A stretch of DNA of 64,000 bases from Drechslerella dactyloides (taxonomy: Eukaryota > Ascomycota > Orbiliomycetes > Orbiliales > Orbiliaceae), in NCBI GenBank assembly GCA_020064725.1, contig JAGTWJ010000001.1, positions 1,426,001-1,490,000 of the forward strand. Reading direction: 5' to 3'. The first letter of the stretch is position 1, and every line of letters begins with the position of its first letter. Under the pieces are notes generated by a model. It had not been told where the DNA came from. It ran no database searches and saw only the letters and a program-made list of their open reading frames with translations. Below are positions 22,110-32,791 of this stretch, piece by piece. Both the position numbers and the translations under genes were made by a program.

Positions 22110-23166
22110 TTCAGCCCGCACGACTCGAGCGCCAGCCCCAGACTCGAATTGGAGCGATGGGCGATATTTTAGCCCGCCGGATGGCCCGTCGACAGCAGCA
22201 GAGGAATTAACAGCCGGTGGCAAGATGCAAGGGCGCACGGCGGACAGGGAGACGGGCCCAGAGGGGAAGCTCGCCCGCACAGGCAAACAAAAGCTTATGC
22301 TGGCCGACGAGGAATTCGGAATGCAGGTCGCTGGACGGCTGGCATGCTCCCAGCTAGCGACCCTGCATCGATTATATATTCTGCTCCATCGAGGAGTTCG
22401 GTGACGGGAGCATGCCGTCTGTTGAGGCAGGCAGCTTATCTGCCCAAGGTCGGTCTCATGAGCAGAGCTCGTTCTTGGTCTCGTCTCCTCCCCTGTCCCT
22501 TGCCCTTGGCGCTCTAGCTCGATCCAATATCGCATGAGACAACCGCTGATACGTAGACACACCAGCGCCAGCACTGCTGGTTTGCACACGCAGAGCGAAA
22601 CCTCTGTCGGTGTTTCCACTGTCACGCGAGGGGCCGAGGTGATCTCATCGGCCGGCGACTCGCCTGCGTGACCACGTTTTCCGCAGTGGTGGATCCCACC
22701 CGCGGAAATACCAAGACATGCAAACGCCAACATTCAAGAAGCGTCTACAAACATCGAACGAGGAGTCAGACGGGGATCACCGATTGTTCGGCTCAATAAT
22801 TTGGCTCTGATGTAGCACAGCGTTTCTGGGCTTTTCTGCCGCTTGACAGCTGTCTACTTCGTCACAAGAGCAATACAACAGATAATATGCATATCTTGCC
22901 GACTGCTGGCTCGTGATGATATATTATTCCCCACGAGCAATTTATTTATTCGCCACCTTTGATTCCCAATATATGGAATGTATACAACCTATTGCCAGCC
23001 TTTCGGCTACACTCAGTTACTGGATGCTGGCCTATCACAAAATTATGGGTCGTACAATTCTTCGAATAAATATAATACCATACAGCACTCCGTTTTCTCA
23101 TGCTGATATAATCAGTACACGGATAGACACTTAGCTATCTACGTCGTCAATTATGCCTAATATCAG

Positions 23167-23644
23167 CTAATAGAATTGAATAAGGCCGCGTTTACGTTCG
23201 CGCCCTACCCTGGCCCCGCTTAGATTCAAGTTATACAGCCTGCTAGGCGCTGGTTCAGCGGGTGGCACCGGCTGATCTGTTGCTGTATCCGGAGATAGAA
23301 GCCACTGGAGCATCCTGGACCCCGGACCAGCGGTCCCGAGACTTGACAGATCATCGTTAATATGGAAATCGCGCTCACCCAGTGGCTTGTAGGGCTAGCA
23401 AGAGTCAACATGGTGGTGGCGAAATATGATCAGACGGGGCAAGATTAAGCATATCATTATCCGATATAGATTTGAGCGGATCATTCACATCCGGGTAGAT
23501 GGCTTCTCTCCATGGGCATATGGGATGAGGCAATGCTGAGGGAAGATCGAAGATGCGGATGTCTGTAGCGACGAGCGATCCACTCCAGTGAATTATCTTA
23601 CATCTGGGTCCCTGCCTTTCTAACAAAGCGCGGCGAAACCACAT
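23167..23644 (-). CDS. Possible small spliced gene, function unknown
   Basis: Exon 1 is 23489-23644 and exon 2 is 23167-23394, joined in phase 0 by a 94-nt intron (GTGAAT donor, GCTAG acceptor, TTGAC possible branch site), giving 127 residues. The frame is otherwise closed on both sides: an in-frame stop lies seven codons before the ATG. The protein begins MWFRRALLERQGPRCKIIHW, the junction reads IYPD-PYKPLGERDFHIND, and it ends in a basic stretch RVGRERKRGLIQFY. I recognise no family. The evidence is only the open, phase-consistent exons and acceptable splice sites. It could equally be a chance structure or a remnant of a longer gene. Confidence 0.3.
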
Positions 23645-24852
23645 CGCGATATCGATGCTTCTTCACATTTGATGGAGAGAGTTGGCGAGAGCTCATATGC
23701 AACTGAAACCCGTCGGAGCGCCGATGGCAGGTAGAAGTTTTCGACAGTGGACATGCCAGACGTACAGTCGACAGTCAAAAAAAATCGAAATAGTGGGGCC
23801 TTTGTATGGTATTAATATATATTACTGCACCCATTTCACCGTGCTTTTTGGCAGTGGCGTTAAAAAGAAATTTATCACGTTTGTGAATCCCTGTGATAAT
23901 TATACTGGATCCGTGAACAGGCCTTTTCGAAGTCCTTCCCAGCGCGCACGGCTCCTTAGAAAAACAAAATCACCATACAAATTGGGCTCCACTATTCCGA
24001 TTCTTTTTGACTGTCGACTGTACCCGTACTCGTTCTTTCCCGTGTTCCGTTTGCGAGCTTTGACGACCATAAGTGGATCACTAACAAAGGCTCTTCGAGA
24101 GATGCAAGAGACAACAGTCAACCGAATGCTTTATCTGGCAATCATACTTGATCTATCGCTGCACCCAAGCGAGCTCGAGCTCGAATACATGCTATGAATG
24201 AGATGGGACGGATCGGACATATTAAGTACGTCCGGCTGGGTCAATACCTCTGTAAGGCCTCGTTGGCTCTTGGAAAGCTCCTGGCCGGGAAGCCAACATG
24301 TATACTAACAAGGTTACCCTGCATGCAGCGCCATCTTTCAATGAATCATGTCGGCGGGCCAGCGTTGTCGAATCAAAGGTTAAATTGGATAAAGTTGGAA
24401 GAAATTAGATAGACTCCTAGATGAATATATGGATCTGGCTTATTATATTGATATAACCATTACTTAAACATCGCTGTGCTACATCTACAATCAACATCGC
24501 TTAGGCATGTCATTTCGACAGCATCCAGGCTGCTGAGCTGCGTGGCCTGCATGCCGACAATTATATTTATAGCCCGCCAATGCTGTTCTCGGCTTGACTC
24601 ATAGCATCATTTCTGCCACGCCCTTGTATTCCAAGCGCTCAGGTATACCGGTACCTGCCGCAAGGGTCCTGAAAATCCAACAATGTGAATCATATCTTAT
24701 GAACATCTTGAATAAAGCCGTGTCCAACAGGTGTATAAAATACACCGAAAGACGAATACAAACCTCTCTACAGTTCTCAAATATCGTCAGCACAATTGTA
24801 CAAGTCGAAACCACCCAACTTCGCACATCGCATATATACAAACAAGTACGCA
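23645..24852. other. Intergenic stretch
   Basis: About 1.2 kb. A 171-codon plus-strand frame at 23682-24197 has random-looking composition and no domain. No gene is supported. Confidence 0.45.
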
Positions 24853-25170
24853 ATGGCAGTCACCTACCGCATCGCTACCATCCGCGACACCGAGCAGCTC
24901 GCTCGCCGACTGCGGCGCCGCCTCAATGATAGACGACGAGCTCTTCGCGGCCATCTACCCGCGCCGCCACGCTGATCCCGCCCGCTTCCGCGCGTGCTTT
25001 AAGCGTCGTACCCGTGACTGCCTCACGGACCATACGTTCGTACCGCTAGTCGCTGAGATGGACGTGTCGAATGGTAATGCGGATGGCGGTCATGCGAAGC
25101 AGATCGTTGGGCTTGCGATGTGGCAGCAGGTGGGACGCGTGACGGATGAGACCCGGGGCAACTTGGTCAA
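24853..25170 (+). pseudogene. Broken, truncated GNAT-type acetyltransferase
   Basis: An ATG at 24853 starts MAVTYRIATIRDTEQLA, a typical GNAT N-terminus. That frame then turns to low-complexity Arg-rich sequence. From about 24905 the next frame reads ADCGAASMIDDELFAAIYPR, then FRACFKRRTRDCLTDHTF and KQIVGLAMWQQVGR, the familiar order of fungal GNAT proteins. The two parts fit as one protein with a one-base frameshift near 24899-24905. After about 25165 the similarity stops and the sequence becomes AT-rich, so the acetyl-CoA-binding half is missing. There is no GT donor to explain the frame change by splicing. It is read as a decayed gene; a sequencing error would explain the frameshift but not the truncation. 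It lies just before an intact GNAT gene of a different subfamily. Confidence 0.6.
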
Positions 25171-25841
25171 AATATATATCGTTTTGGTTCTAAAAGCTTC
25201 TAGAAAATATATATTGTTATTTGCTAGGTAGATCTATAGATTAGATGATGATATAGCTATAGGTGTAGGCAAATGGCAAAGTTACAGGCAGAAAGATAAA
25301 GTACAGATAGAGGTATATGCATAGATATATAGAGAAGTCTTAAGATCTTGTAGTTGGCCTTTTTACATGGGGTAGGTGGTGGGTGTATATACTAAGAGGG
25401 CCTTCTAGTAATCAATATAATATACAGAACTAGAAAAGCAATACTAGCGAAAGAACGGTGAAGATTAATATTATGACCACCATATGACGCGAGTTGTTAG
25501 ATTGTGAGATGTGTTGCCGTGGAACTGTTTGATGGTTGTAAATTTCCTGCTTTGGGTCGGTTGGCCGCTAAACATTCCTGGCAATTGACCTCAACTCCCA
25601 GCTTAGAGCTCGTGACAGAGCTTCCGGAGACATCTACGACATCATCACCGCGATTGAACGCTCTCCCGACAGCCTGCAGCATCTGGCGGTTATATATACA
25701 CCTGTTGATTTGAGGCCCTACGCCGGCGACTATTTAGTCGCATCCACTGGTCCCGAGTTCCCTCTCTTCTTCTTACTTCCTGTGCTACTGCCGATTAAAT
25801 ATTCCAACTCCACGATTCTCTCTCTCTCCCATTTTCCGGCC
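25171..25841. other. AT-rich gap and promoter of the GNAT gene
   Basis: The first 300 bp after the broken acetyltransferase are AT-rich with many TATA runs. The last 100 bp before the GNAT gene are CT-rich (TTCTCTCTCTCTCCC), typical of a fungal leader. No gene is supported. Confidence 0.45.
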
Positions 25842-26771
25842 ATGCAGAGCATGGCCTTGACCTTCCATCCAAAAAGCCTATCCAAGATGAATCTTTATGT
25901 CCGCACACTCACCATCAATGACCTTGACAAGGTTATTGAGATGGAGAACGCCTGCTTTCCTGAGGGTGAGAGGGGGACGCCCGAGAAGGTGAGTGCGCGC
26001 AGTGATCTGGTTGGCGAAGTCTCGGACATATCTAATAGCGATTCTCTCCCATCAGTTTAAGTATCGGCTTACAGTCTGGTACGTCAACCCGAATGCGACT
26101 GAACTTTGCGCTGAGCGAATGGCTGACGATACATCGTGGGGCATAGTGGGGAATTGAGCCATGGACTCTTTACCTTGACAAAGCCACATCCCGATACTCC
26201 AAAGGGTGTCTCAGACTTCAAGCCCAAAGAAATCCTTGTTGCAATGATCATCGGTTCGAAGACGGACGCTGCTACTGTCACAGATGCCTCTATGCGTGTT
26301 CCGTCCAACACGATCACTCTCACCACCGATTCCGCTCTCGACCCCTCCAATACCAAAGAGGAAGACGACTCCCAGAACAAACCTCCTACTACCACTACCG
26401 GATCCGCACAAGCTGACGCTTCCGAATCCACCTTGCAGCCGCTCAAGGTGTCCAAACCTGTCCCAGACCGCGAAGGCCACGTCGAGGCTGGGGACACGAT
26501 TTGCATCCACTCAATGTGTGTCGCACCGTCGTACCGTAGCATGGGACACTCTCAGATTCTGCTGAAGGATTACATTTCACGAATGCGTGACGCGGGCGTC
26601 TCCAAACGTATCGCGCTGATCTGCCACAGGGAGATAACTGGTGTCTATACAAAGGCTGGGTTTAGGTACCGAGGCACCAGCAAGGTCACTCACGGCGGCG
26701 GCGATTGGGTCGATATGACTTACGAGTTTACCGGACCTCCAGGAAAGGGTGCATTCAGAAGGCAGGGCTAG
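25842..26771 (+). CDS. GNAT acetyltransferase, arylalkylamine/polyamine (Paa1-like) type
   Basis: Three exons, 25842-25988, 26057-26079 and 26147-26771, give 264 residues. Exon 2 is only 23 nt. An internal Met at 25887 would give 249 residues starting MNLYVRTLTINDLDKVIEME, and this fits relatives better. Conserved parts are ENACFPEGERGTPEKFKYRL joined across intron 1, TVCGELSHGLFTLTKP joined across intron 2, SMCVAPSYRSMGHSQILLKD as the acetyl-CoA motif, and YTKAGFRYRGTSK to GGGDWVDMTYEF at the end. A Ser/Thr/Asp-rich insertion of about 70 residues separates the strands, as in fungal serotonin N-acetyltransferase-like proteins. These acetylate arylalkylamines or polyamines; the substrate here is unknown. 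Oddly, the TAG stop is followed in frame by 92 open codons. Confidence 0.8.
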
Positions 26772-27050
26772 AGATCCCGCTACAAGCTCCGTGTCACCTA
26801 CGTCGCAACCCCCAACTACAAGTTTCCTAACAAGGCATCCGCCTCTGGTGCCAATGACGGGAAAGGGCAAGAACAAAATAAAAAAAAGGAGGAGAAAAAG
26901 TTGACGGAAGAAGAGAAAGAAAAGATGAAGAGAGAGGAAAAACAAAGAAAGGAGGAAGAAGATTACATCGCGAATCTCTTTCGACTCAAGCCAAAATTTG
27001 ACGTCGAGATGACACCCGATGGACATATCAACATTCCGGATTTGAAATGA
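26772..27050 (+). other. In-frame open extension after the GNAT stop codon
   Basis: After TAG at 26769-26771 the same frame stays open for 92 codons to TGA at 27048-27050. It would encode RSRYKLRVTYVATPNYKF, then a Lys/Glu-rich coiled-coil-like stretch (KKKEEKKLTEEEKEKMKREE), ending DVEMTPDGHINIPDLK. The composition looks coding rather than random. Readings are a nonsense mutation in a longer protein, stop-codon readthrough, or an alternative splice. One candidate intron would start near GTCACT at about 26682 and end at GCTAG 26771, but it would remove the conserved GGGDW end of the GNAT fold. No independent ATG near its start is seen. Confidence 0.45.
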
Positions 27051-28020
27051 CCCGGTGGTGATGCTTTCTTTCCTGTTTTCACGCCTTCCAGGCAGTTTTC
27101 GCTTCCCTTGCAACTGGCGTTTATTCATGATATCTGTTGTGTGTTCATTCTTCTATCTTTGTTGCACACTACGACCTGATCCTTCTATCCCGATTATGAT
27201 TTTTCTATGACACGAACTTCCTGTATCAATATCACCAACTGGTTATTCTACTTGCATTTACTTTCGAACTGTATCCATTAGCGTCAAGAGTACATAAGTA
27301 TAGGTAAGTACTTATGATCTCGATACATGATGATTTTTCGGAAGGTAGCGTTTTAAACCATGTACCCCACCCCCTCTATGTAGAATCTCATTGTATGCAT
27401 TCATATGATTTGTGCTGGCTGGTTTCGGTGTATTCATGCAACTTCAAAGCCAGAACAAATACACTTCCCAGTTCATGCCTCGGCGTCCTCACTGCGCCTT
27501 GAATTGGCCTTTGCATGTACTCTAATAGTAACTAAGATGACGAGGTTCACGATCGGAGTCATTCGAGGTTGCAGCACGTATCCATTTGACGTCAGATGAG
27601 AACGTCCATGCATAATTATTGTTCCTACACGACAGACTGCCTCCCGACATCCGATGACTGATAATCGATCCTGTTACAAGCTAGGGAGGAATCGCGTTAC
27701 CGGTTTACATCGCAAGCAAGCTGCAAACAGGAGAAGTCTGATACGTATTAAGGTGTCTCTTATACAAACTCGCGGCTATCGCTCAGACTGACAACCCACA
27801 ACATGCGTCGATTCGTAGGATGCATGCTGCTGCTAGGACGGGCCACGACAAAGTACCTCTCCACGGTCGAACCGTGTGACCCTAATCACTAGTGCTAGCA
27901 AGTGGGCCATGCTACTGCCGGGGTAGTTTTCTCCGCGTGTGCATGTATCCGCTTATCTGATCTAGTCGAATCAAACATGTCTAAACTGCAGCTTGCTACA
28001 GTATTGTCTCTCCAGAGAAA
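27051..28020. other. Convergent intergenic region
   Basis: It lies between the GNAT gene (+) and LSM6 (-). No gene is supported. The GNAT 3' flank is T-rich. An interrupted palindrome lies at 27293-27316. Confidence 0.5.
27293..27316. repeat. Interrupted palindrome related to the one at 11151
   Basis: CATAAGTA and TACTTATG are perfect inverted arms around an 8-nt spacer. The core resembles the AAGTACTT palindrome at 11151-11172; both lie downstream of genes. Confidence 0.5.
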
Positions 28021-28436
28021 TCATTTGTCCGCAGAGATATATAGCACTAAAGGAACAGTTAGCATTTAACTACAAGCTCAATAACTAGCACGGCGAGAAC
28101 AAAGATGGATATCATAGAAGAAAGGCCAAATTACCATTATTCCCCCGGATGAACACGTCGCCGTATCGGTTCTTCCGCTGGCCGTTAACATATTCCTCCG
28201 TATTCTCAAGCGCAATGTTCATGTAGCCGTCGACTGATTGCAGTTCACCTAGTACTAGTCATTAGCAAGAGTTCCCGGAAATGCGTTTGGCCGATGTTCT
28301 GATGTGGCATGTGGTGCAAACCTTTGTATTCGACGCCGGAGTTTAGCTTTACGGTGATCGGGGCACCGTGTATTTCTGAGAGGAAGGAGGAGGGGTCTTT
28401 CGATGCAGCGGCCGGTTCGGAGGCGTTGTCGGCCAT
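28021..28436 (-). CDS. lsm6: LSm6, U6 snRNA-associated Sm-like protein
   Basis: Three exons, 28322-28436, 28135-28248 and 28021-28046, give 84 residues. Both introns interrupt a Gly or Val codon after its first base, and the last exon encodes only the end of the fold. The Sm1 motif is HGAPITVKLNSGVEYKGEL followed by QSVDGYMNIALENTEEY. The Sm2 motif is GDVFIRGNNVLYISADK, ending the protein. The length is normal for the family. LSm6 sits in the Lsm2-8 ring that binds U6 snRNA in the nucleus and in the Lsm1-7 ring that drives mRNA decapping in the cytoplasm. The N-terminal 15 residues (MADNASEPAAASKDP) are a short acidic extension. The call is firm. Confidence 0.95.
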
Positions 28437-29712
28437 GGCTGTGGTTGCGTGATTTGGTGGACGAGTATACGTATGGCGATGTCAGGACGTGACGTGATTC
28501 AGCAGCGAAGCTTGAGCTAGAAAATGAGAGAGTTCGGTGTTCGGAAATAACACACCTACAACGCATTCCTACAGTCAGTTACCAGATGCCATAGACACTA
28601 CGCTATTACCCACGAGCCCTACCAGATGCCTCGCAAATAAATCTCGAGTATAGCTGTCGATCTGCTTTGACATTCTGAGCAGTAGGAAATTCTCGTCAAT
28701 TCAGCTGCCTGCTAATAAAATCATGGCTCAAATCTTAAGATTGTAGACTCGTCGTCCTAAGCCCGTCAATTCGAACCAATGCACTCGACTAGCTTGACTG
28801 GATCTGAGGAAATTATATTACTCGAGCCGCTTTCATATCTCAATATCATGATATATCATATCAAATATTCCAAAATGCAAGCCACCAGTCACCACAAGCA
28901 TGAGAGCTCGGTAATTTGAAATATTTATCAGGCACAGGGCGTCGCAACAGCTAACTACATTCTACGACTACACGTATACGGTTGGCGGGTTGGCCACCTT
29001 ACATATTCTAATCATGAGTTACGCGAGTCTCGGGGACGCCGCCAAGCTCCAAGGGCAGCGTCCCCGAGACTAGAGTTACGCACAGAACCAAATATTCAAT
29101 AGGTACTGGCGTTCAAGAATAAACATCATATCAGAGACAAGTCTTGAATTATTGAACCATGATTACAGGGATGGCTCACCAAACGCAACGTCATCCCTGA
29201 ACCACCAACCCTGCGGTTGCAACTCCGACCGTCAAAGATCGAAATATCTGACTTCAGCTTACGTTTGTCTGACAGGGCTAAGTTAAAACTAATGGTTCAA
29301 CGTGTACCAAAAGCGCAAGTGGTCCTTCAAGAACACGCATCTCAGGAGTCATCCAACCCTGAATGTGGTATTCACGACCACCTGACTACGCGACTTGGTC
29401 AATTGGCATGTTCGTCGATCTACGGAGACTTTTAAGTCGGCCGACGATCGAATGTGGGGTTTGTAGTTGCAGCCACTCACAGCCGACGGGCAGGCTAGGT
29501 CGCGCTCGCGTGGCCTACACCACTAGACTTTAAGAATAGGATAATGCCGCGATTCCGCTGAGACCGCTCCCGCCTAAATTATCAGTCATCACCACTGTGG
29601 AGCACCGCGAACCATCCTTAATATCAAGAGCCGAATTCTCCAACACCAATCGGACAGTTGTCGCCTAGGTAACCGCAAACGCGAGGCCAACGTCACGCCG
29701 CCAACACATATC
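28437..29712. other. Divergent intergenic region with a short hairpin insertion
   Basis: About 1.3 kb between lsm6 (-) and the DUF4246 gene (+), so it holds both promoters. The only structured element is the hairpin at 29016-29081, listed separately. No gene is supported. Confidence 0.5.
29016..29081. mobile_element. Short hairpin element with 9-bp direct repeats (family A copy)
   Basis: A 48-bp insert (29025-29072) is bounded by identical 9-bp direct repeats GAGTTACGC (29016-29024 and 29073-29081). The insert has perfect 14-bp inverted arms, AGTCTCGGGGACGC (29026-29039) and its complement (29058-29071), around an 18-nt spacer. Direct repeats of 9 bp would fit target duplication by a Mutator-type transposase, but the element is far too small to encode anything. 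A related hairpin lies at 43417-43456. Confidence 0.55.
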
Positions 29713-32119
29713 ATGTCCTCCGATCAAGAGCAGACGGGACAGGCGGAGCTGTATGAAGAGGAAGCGGAGATGGAGGAGCAAGAGGATGAAGAAGAGGATG
29801 AAGAAGAAAACGAAGAAGATGACACGGATTCCGATGACGAATACTCAGACGAGGATTCAGACGATTCGAGTCTCAAATACGGCCGCCGTGTGCGTCGGGC
29901 CCCCAGGTCGCAAGGGCTCTTTCCGCATCCCCTCGATGGGCCGCAGTCATATCGTAATGCTATGCCGTATCGTGAGCAGTATCTCCGGGCATTCTCCGCT
30001 GCCGTCAGAGAAAAGCCGAATTGGACGGGAAAGGTACTCGACCGACAACTATTCGCCAAATGGGTGAGGGAGGCACAGCTGCAAGATAATTTTTCAAGTG
30101 ACCATGCTGTTTTGACTTGGATGCCTGACGATATCGAGTTCGCGTATCGAGAGCTGGTGGATGAATATAAGCCCTTCGTGGAACAAATGAAGCAAAGCGG
30201 CGTTCCAATTGAGCCAGACGTTGATTGCGTCTGGAGGTCCGATGGTCTTATCGACGAGGAGCTTAGAAAGCAGTTGATTAACGGTAAATATATAGCCAAC
30301 CACCCAGCTTGACACGAGCTGATGGAAGGACTACAACAAAATCAGACTGACGTTGAAGAATGAACTGAATCATAGCTGTCGCGACACTCGAGAATATCGC
30401 AGAAGGGGAAAAAGACTGGCATCCGGGTTCCGACAAACAAGTTCTGGACCTCGTGCACCCGTCCTTATGGCCAGTCGTCTATGGTCGTTCCTTAAGCGCG
30501 ATCGACCGCAAGCCAATTCAAAACCCTAGGGATAAAGAGTCTGACTGGGAAGGTTTCTCCAAAAGGTTCTGCTGGCTCCCTTCCGAATTTGAAGTTTCCG
30601 CCGACGGCGCGGAAACAAAGATATCTTCCTATATCAACAATCTTTCATCACCAAAACAGAAAGAATTGTTCTACCCCATTCTCGAAAGGATTTTCGCCAA
30701 ATTTGTTCCCTTGTTCAACCACGTTCTAGGTGACCTTAAGGCCAAGAAACATATCTCGAAGAAGGTAACCGCAGATGCGGGACACAGCTACTGGAGTGAA
30801 AACATGACCAAGTTGAAGGTCGAAAAGCACCAGGAGCTGTGGGATCAGGTCCTCGAGAGCTTTGCGAAGTCAGAGCCTATCGATGTCGATTTCGCGGCCG
30901 CCTCGTACCCTCGGAAGGATGATGATGAAGAGGATGACCGCAACGACCAAGATACCATATACTACTACGAAGTTAGAGATATGGGCACGCTTTGCTCCGT
31001 GCATGGTATGTGGGGACCACCGAATATCTCCGAAGAGTTTAAGCTGGAGGGCCGAACTGCGAAAGTCATCGTCAAGTTAGCAAATATCGTGCTGACCCCC
31101 GAAAACCCGTCGTATGCGGGAGGTAGTTGGCATGTCGAGGCAATGCTAGTAAGTTAAGACCTAGCCGGTATCTTATTGATGGAGATATCCTCGCCACTAA
31201 GATCTCAAGAGCGGTAAGACACAGAGACCTTGACAACGTTAGACTAACGGGTTTTGAAACACACTAGAACGAACGAATAATCGCGACTGGAATCTACTAT
31301 TACGCGCAAGAAAACATTACAGACTCGAAGCTAGCCTTCCGACAGACAATTAACGACATACCCAACGTCATGGACGTAGAGCAGTATTCTGACTGGCCGA
31401 TTGTGTACAACATGCAACAGGATGGCCGTGGGATTCAACGAGTGGGCAGCGTCCTAACAAAGGTAAATCGACCAACCTAATATATATACTCTGGAAACGC
31501 ATTGCGGCGAACTCGATAAGCAGATTTCAAAGTGCTTACTCTTCTGTGGACCATATGGCTTACTTGATTGTAGGATAACCGTGCCATTGCATTCCCCAAT
31601 GTTTACCAGCATCGTGTACAGCCATTTGAACTAGCGGATCCGACAAAGCCCGGTTATCGTAAGATACTAGTTTTCTTCCTTTGCGACCCGTCCGAAAGCC
31701 ACGATGTGAGTATCACAACGTCCAGAGTCCGTAGCAGGATGTCCACCCGTTCATAGGAACTACCCAATTGGCGTCACCGACTGCACGAACACCGATAACG
31801 AATTAACTACGCTTCACTGACTGACTGCAACACATAGATTCCAACTACGAGGACGGTACTACCGCAGCAACCGGAACATCGTGACGAGTTTATACAAGCG
31901 CTACGTGAAGGCCGGATGGGCAAGATGCCTGAGGACGTCTTCCGTCTGATATTAGAGGAGGTACCGCCTGTGATTACAAGAGAGGAGGCCGAAAAATATA
32001 GAAGGGTGCTTATGAAGGAGCGGTCATCCTATATGCAAGACACTGCCATGGTAAAAGGAGTGTCATACAGCCTGTGGGTCTCCAGATACCGTTCCCATTT
32101 GCTCAGGTCAAAATACTAA
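29713..32119 (+). CDS. DUF4246 family protein, function unknown
   Basis: Five exons, 29713-30283, 30376-31148, 31268-31462, 31574-31705 and 31838-32119, give 650 residues. All introns are phase-consistent. Residues about 14-56 are almost wholly Glu/Asp/Ser. The family body follows: DDIEFAYRELVDEYKPFVEQ, VDCVWRSDGLIDEELRKQ, AVATLENIAEGEKDWHPGSD, LVHPSLWPVVYGRSL, FCWLPSEF, and after an acidic loop NIVLTPENPSYAGGSWHVEA. Later come ATGIYYYAQENI, NRAIAFPNVYQHRVQPFEL and KILVFFLCDP. The end holds MKERSSYMQDTAMVKGV. DUF4246 proteins are widespread and often multicopy in filamentous fungi. The GGSWHVE and NVYQHRV blocks resemble the HxD/E and distal His of double-stranded beta-helix oxygenases, which I offer only as a possibility. 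The last 20 residues depend on the final stop choice. Confidence 0.85.
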
Positions 32120-32791
32120 AATACGAAATAGGTGCGAGCACTAGTAGAGAAATATTAAAGGTAGAGGTGCGACGCATCTCCGGACCGCTAGGCCATGGGT
32201 GGACTACTATGTGCTTAGCACGACGCCGCATCGCATGGGAGCTACTGCAAAACGACACATACTTAAATACTTATAGTATCTAACGTTATGTTGATCGGAA
32301 ATTTTGAATGAGTATACTTCACAGCTATCCTCGTTCTCGGGCTCAAGGATTACGGGAGCAACTCCTCCGTTAACGGCCAGGCGACCTAATTAATGCCACA
32401 GGCCTGTCCGATCTTGTGACAATAAGTTTCTTATAACAATACGTTTTTGATGGTAATACATTTCTCATGACATGGAGTAAATGAGTGTCAAGTATGTATT
32501 CACGTCCTCGGATGGTAGCTTAAGGAGCCCTAGGTCTTCATGCGATCTGGCTTGCGAGACCAAGGAACCCTGTTTTAGAGAATTCAACTCATGGAGGGCC
32601 CGAACTGTAGCATTTCCTCGGCAATGTTGGATTTTGCCCGTTGGTGCGTTGTCTATGAGCCACCAGAAGCTGCCTACAAAAAAAAAAAAAAAAAAAAAAA
32701 ATTAACAGCTCGCTGGAGCTACCAAGCTCTTTGCTCTCCCATCGCCAGCTTCAACTTCACACTCGTTACATACCGGCCAGACACATCCGCC
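32120..32791. other. DUF4246 3' flank and promoter of the methyltransferase gene
   Basis: No gene is supported. A 24-base A run ends 91 bp before the next ATG. Confidence 0.5.
32678..32701. repeat. Poly(A) tract of 24 bases in a promoter
   Basis: An uninterrupted A run about 90 bp upstream of the methyltransferase start codon. Poly(dA:dT) tracts in this position exclude nucleosomes in fungal promoters. There is no sign of a retrocopy before it. Confidence 0.7.

Larger units (their letters stand above)
20876..23166. other. sip5 upstream region, no supported gene
   Basis: About 2.3 kb upstream of sip5. Frames of up to 212 codons are present (22095-22733, minus) but have random-looking composition. 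The first several hundred bases probably hold the sip5 promoter and leader. Simple repeats are listed separately. Confidence 0.5.

Noticed and set aside
22095..22733. 212-codon minus-strand frame upstream of sip5
   Set aside because: Ser/Arg/Cys-rich random composition with no motif. It is probably a chance open frame.
32678..32701. A24 run as the end of a processed retrocopy
   Set aside because: The sequence before it shows no spliced gene copy and no flanking direct repeats. A promoter poly(dA) tract explains it better.
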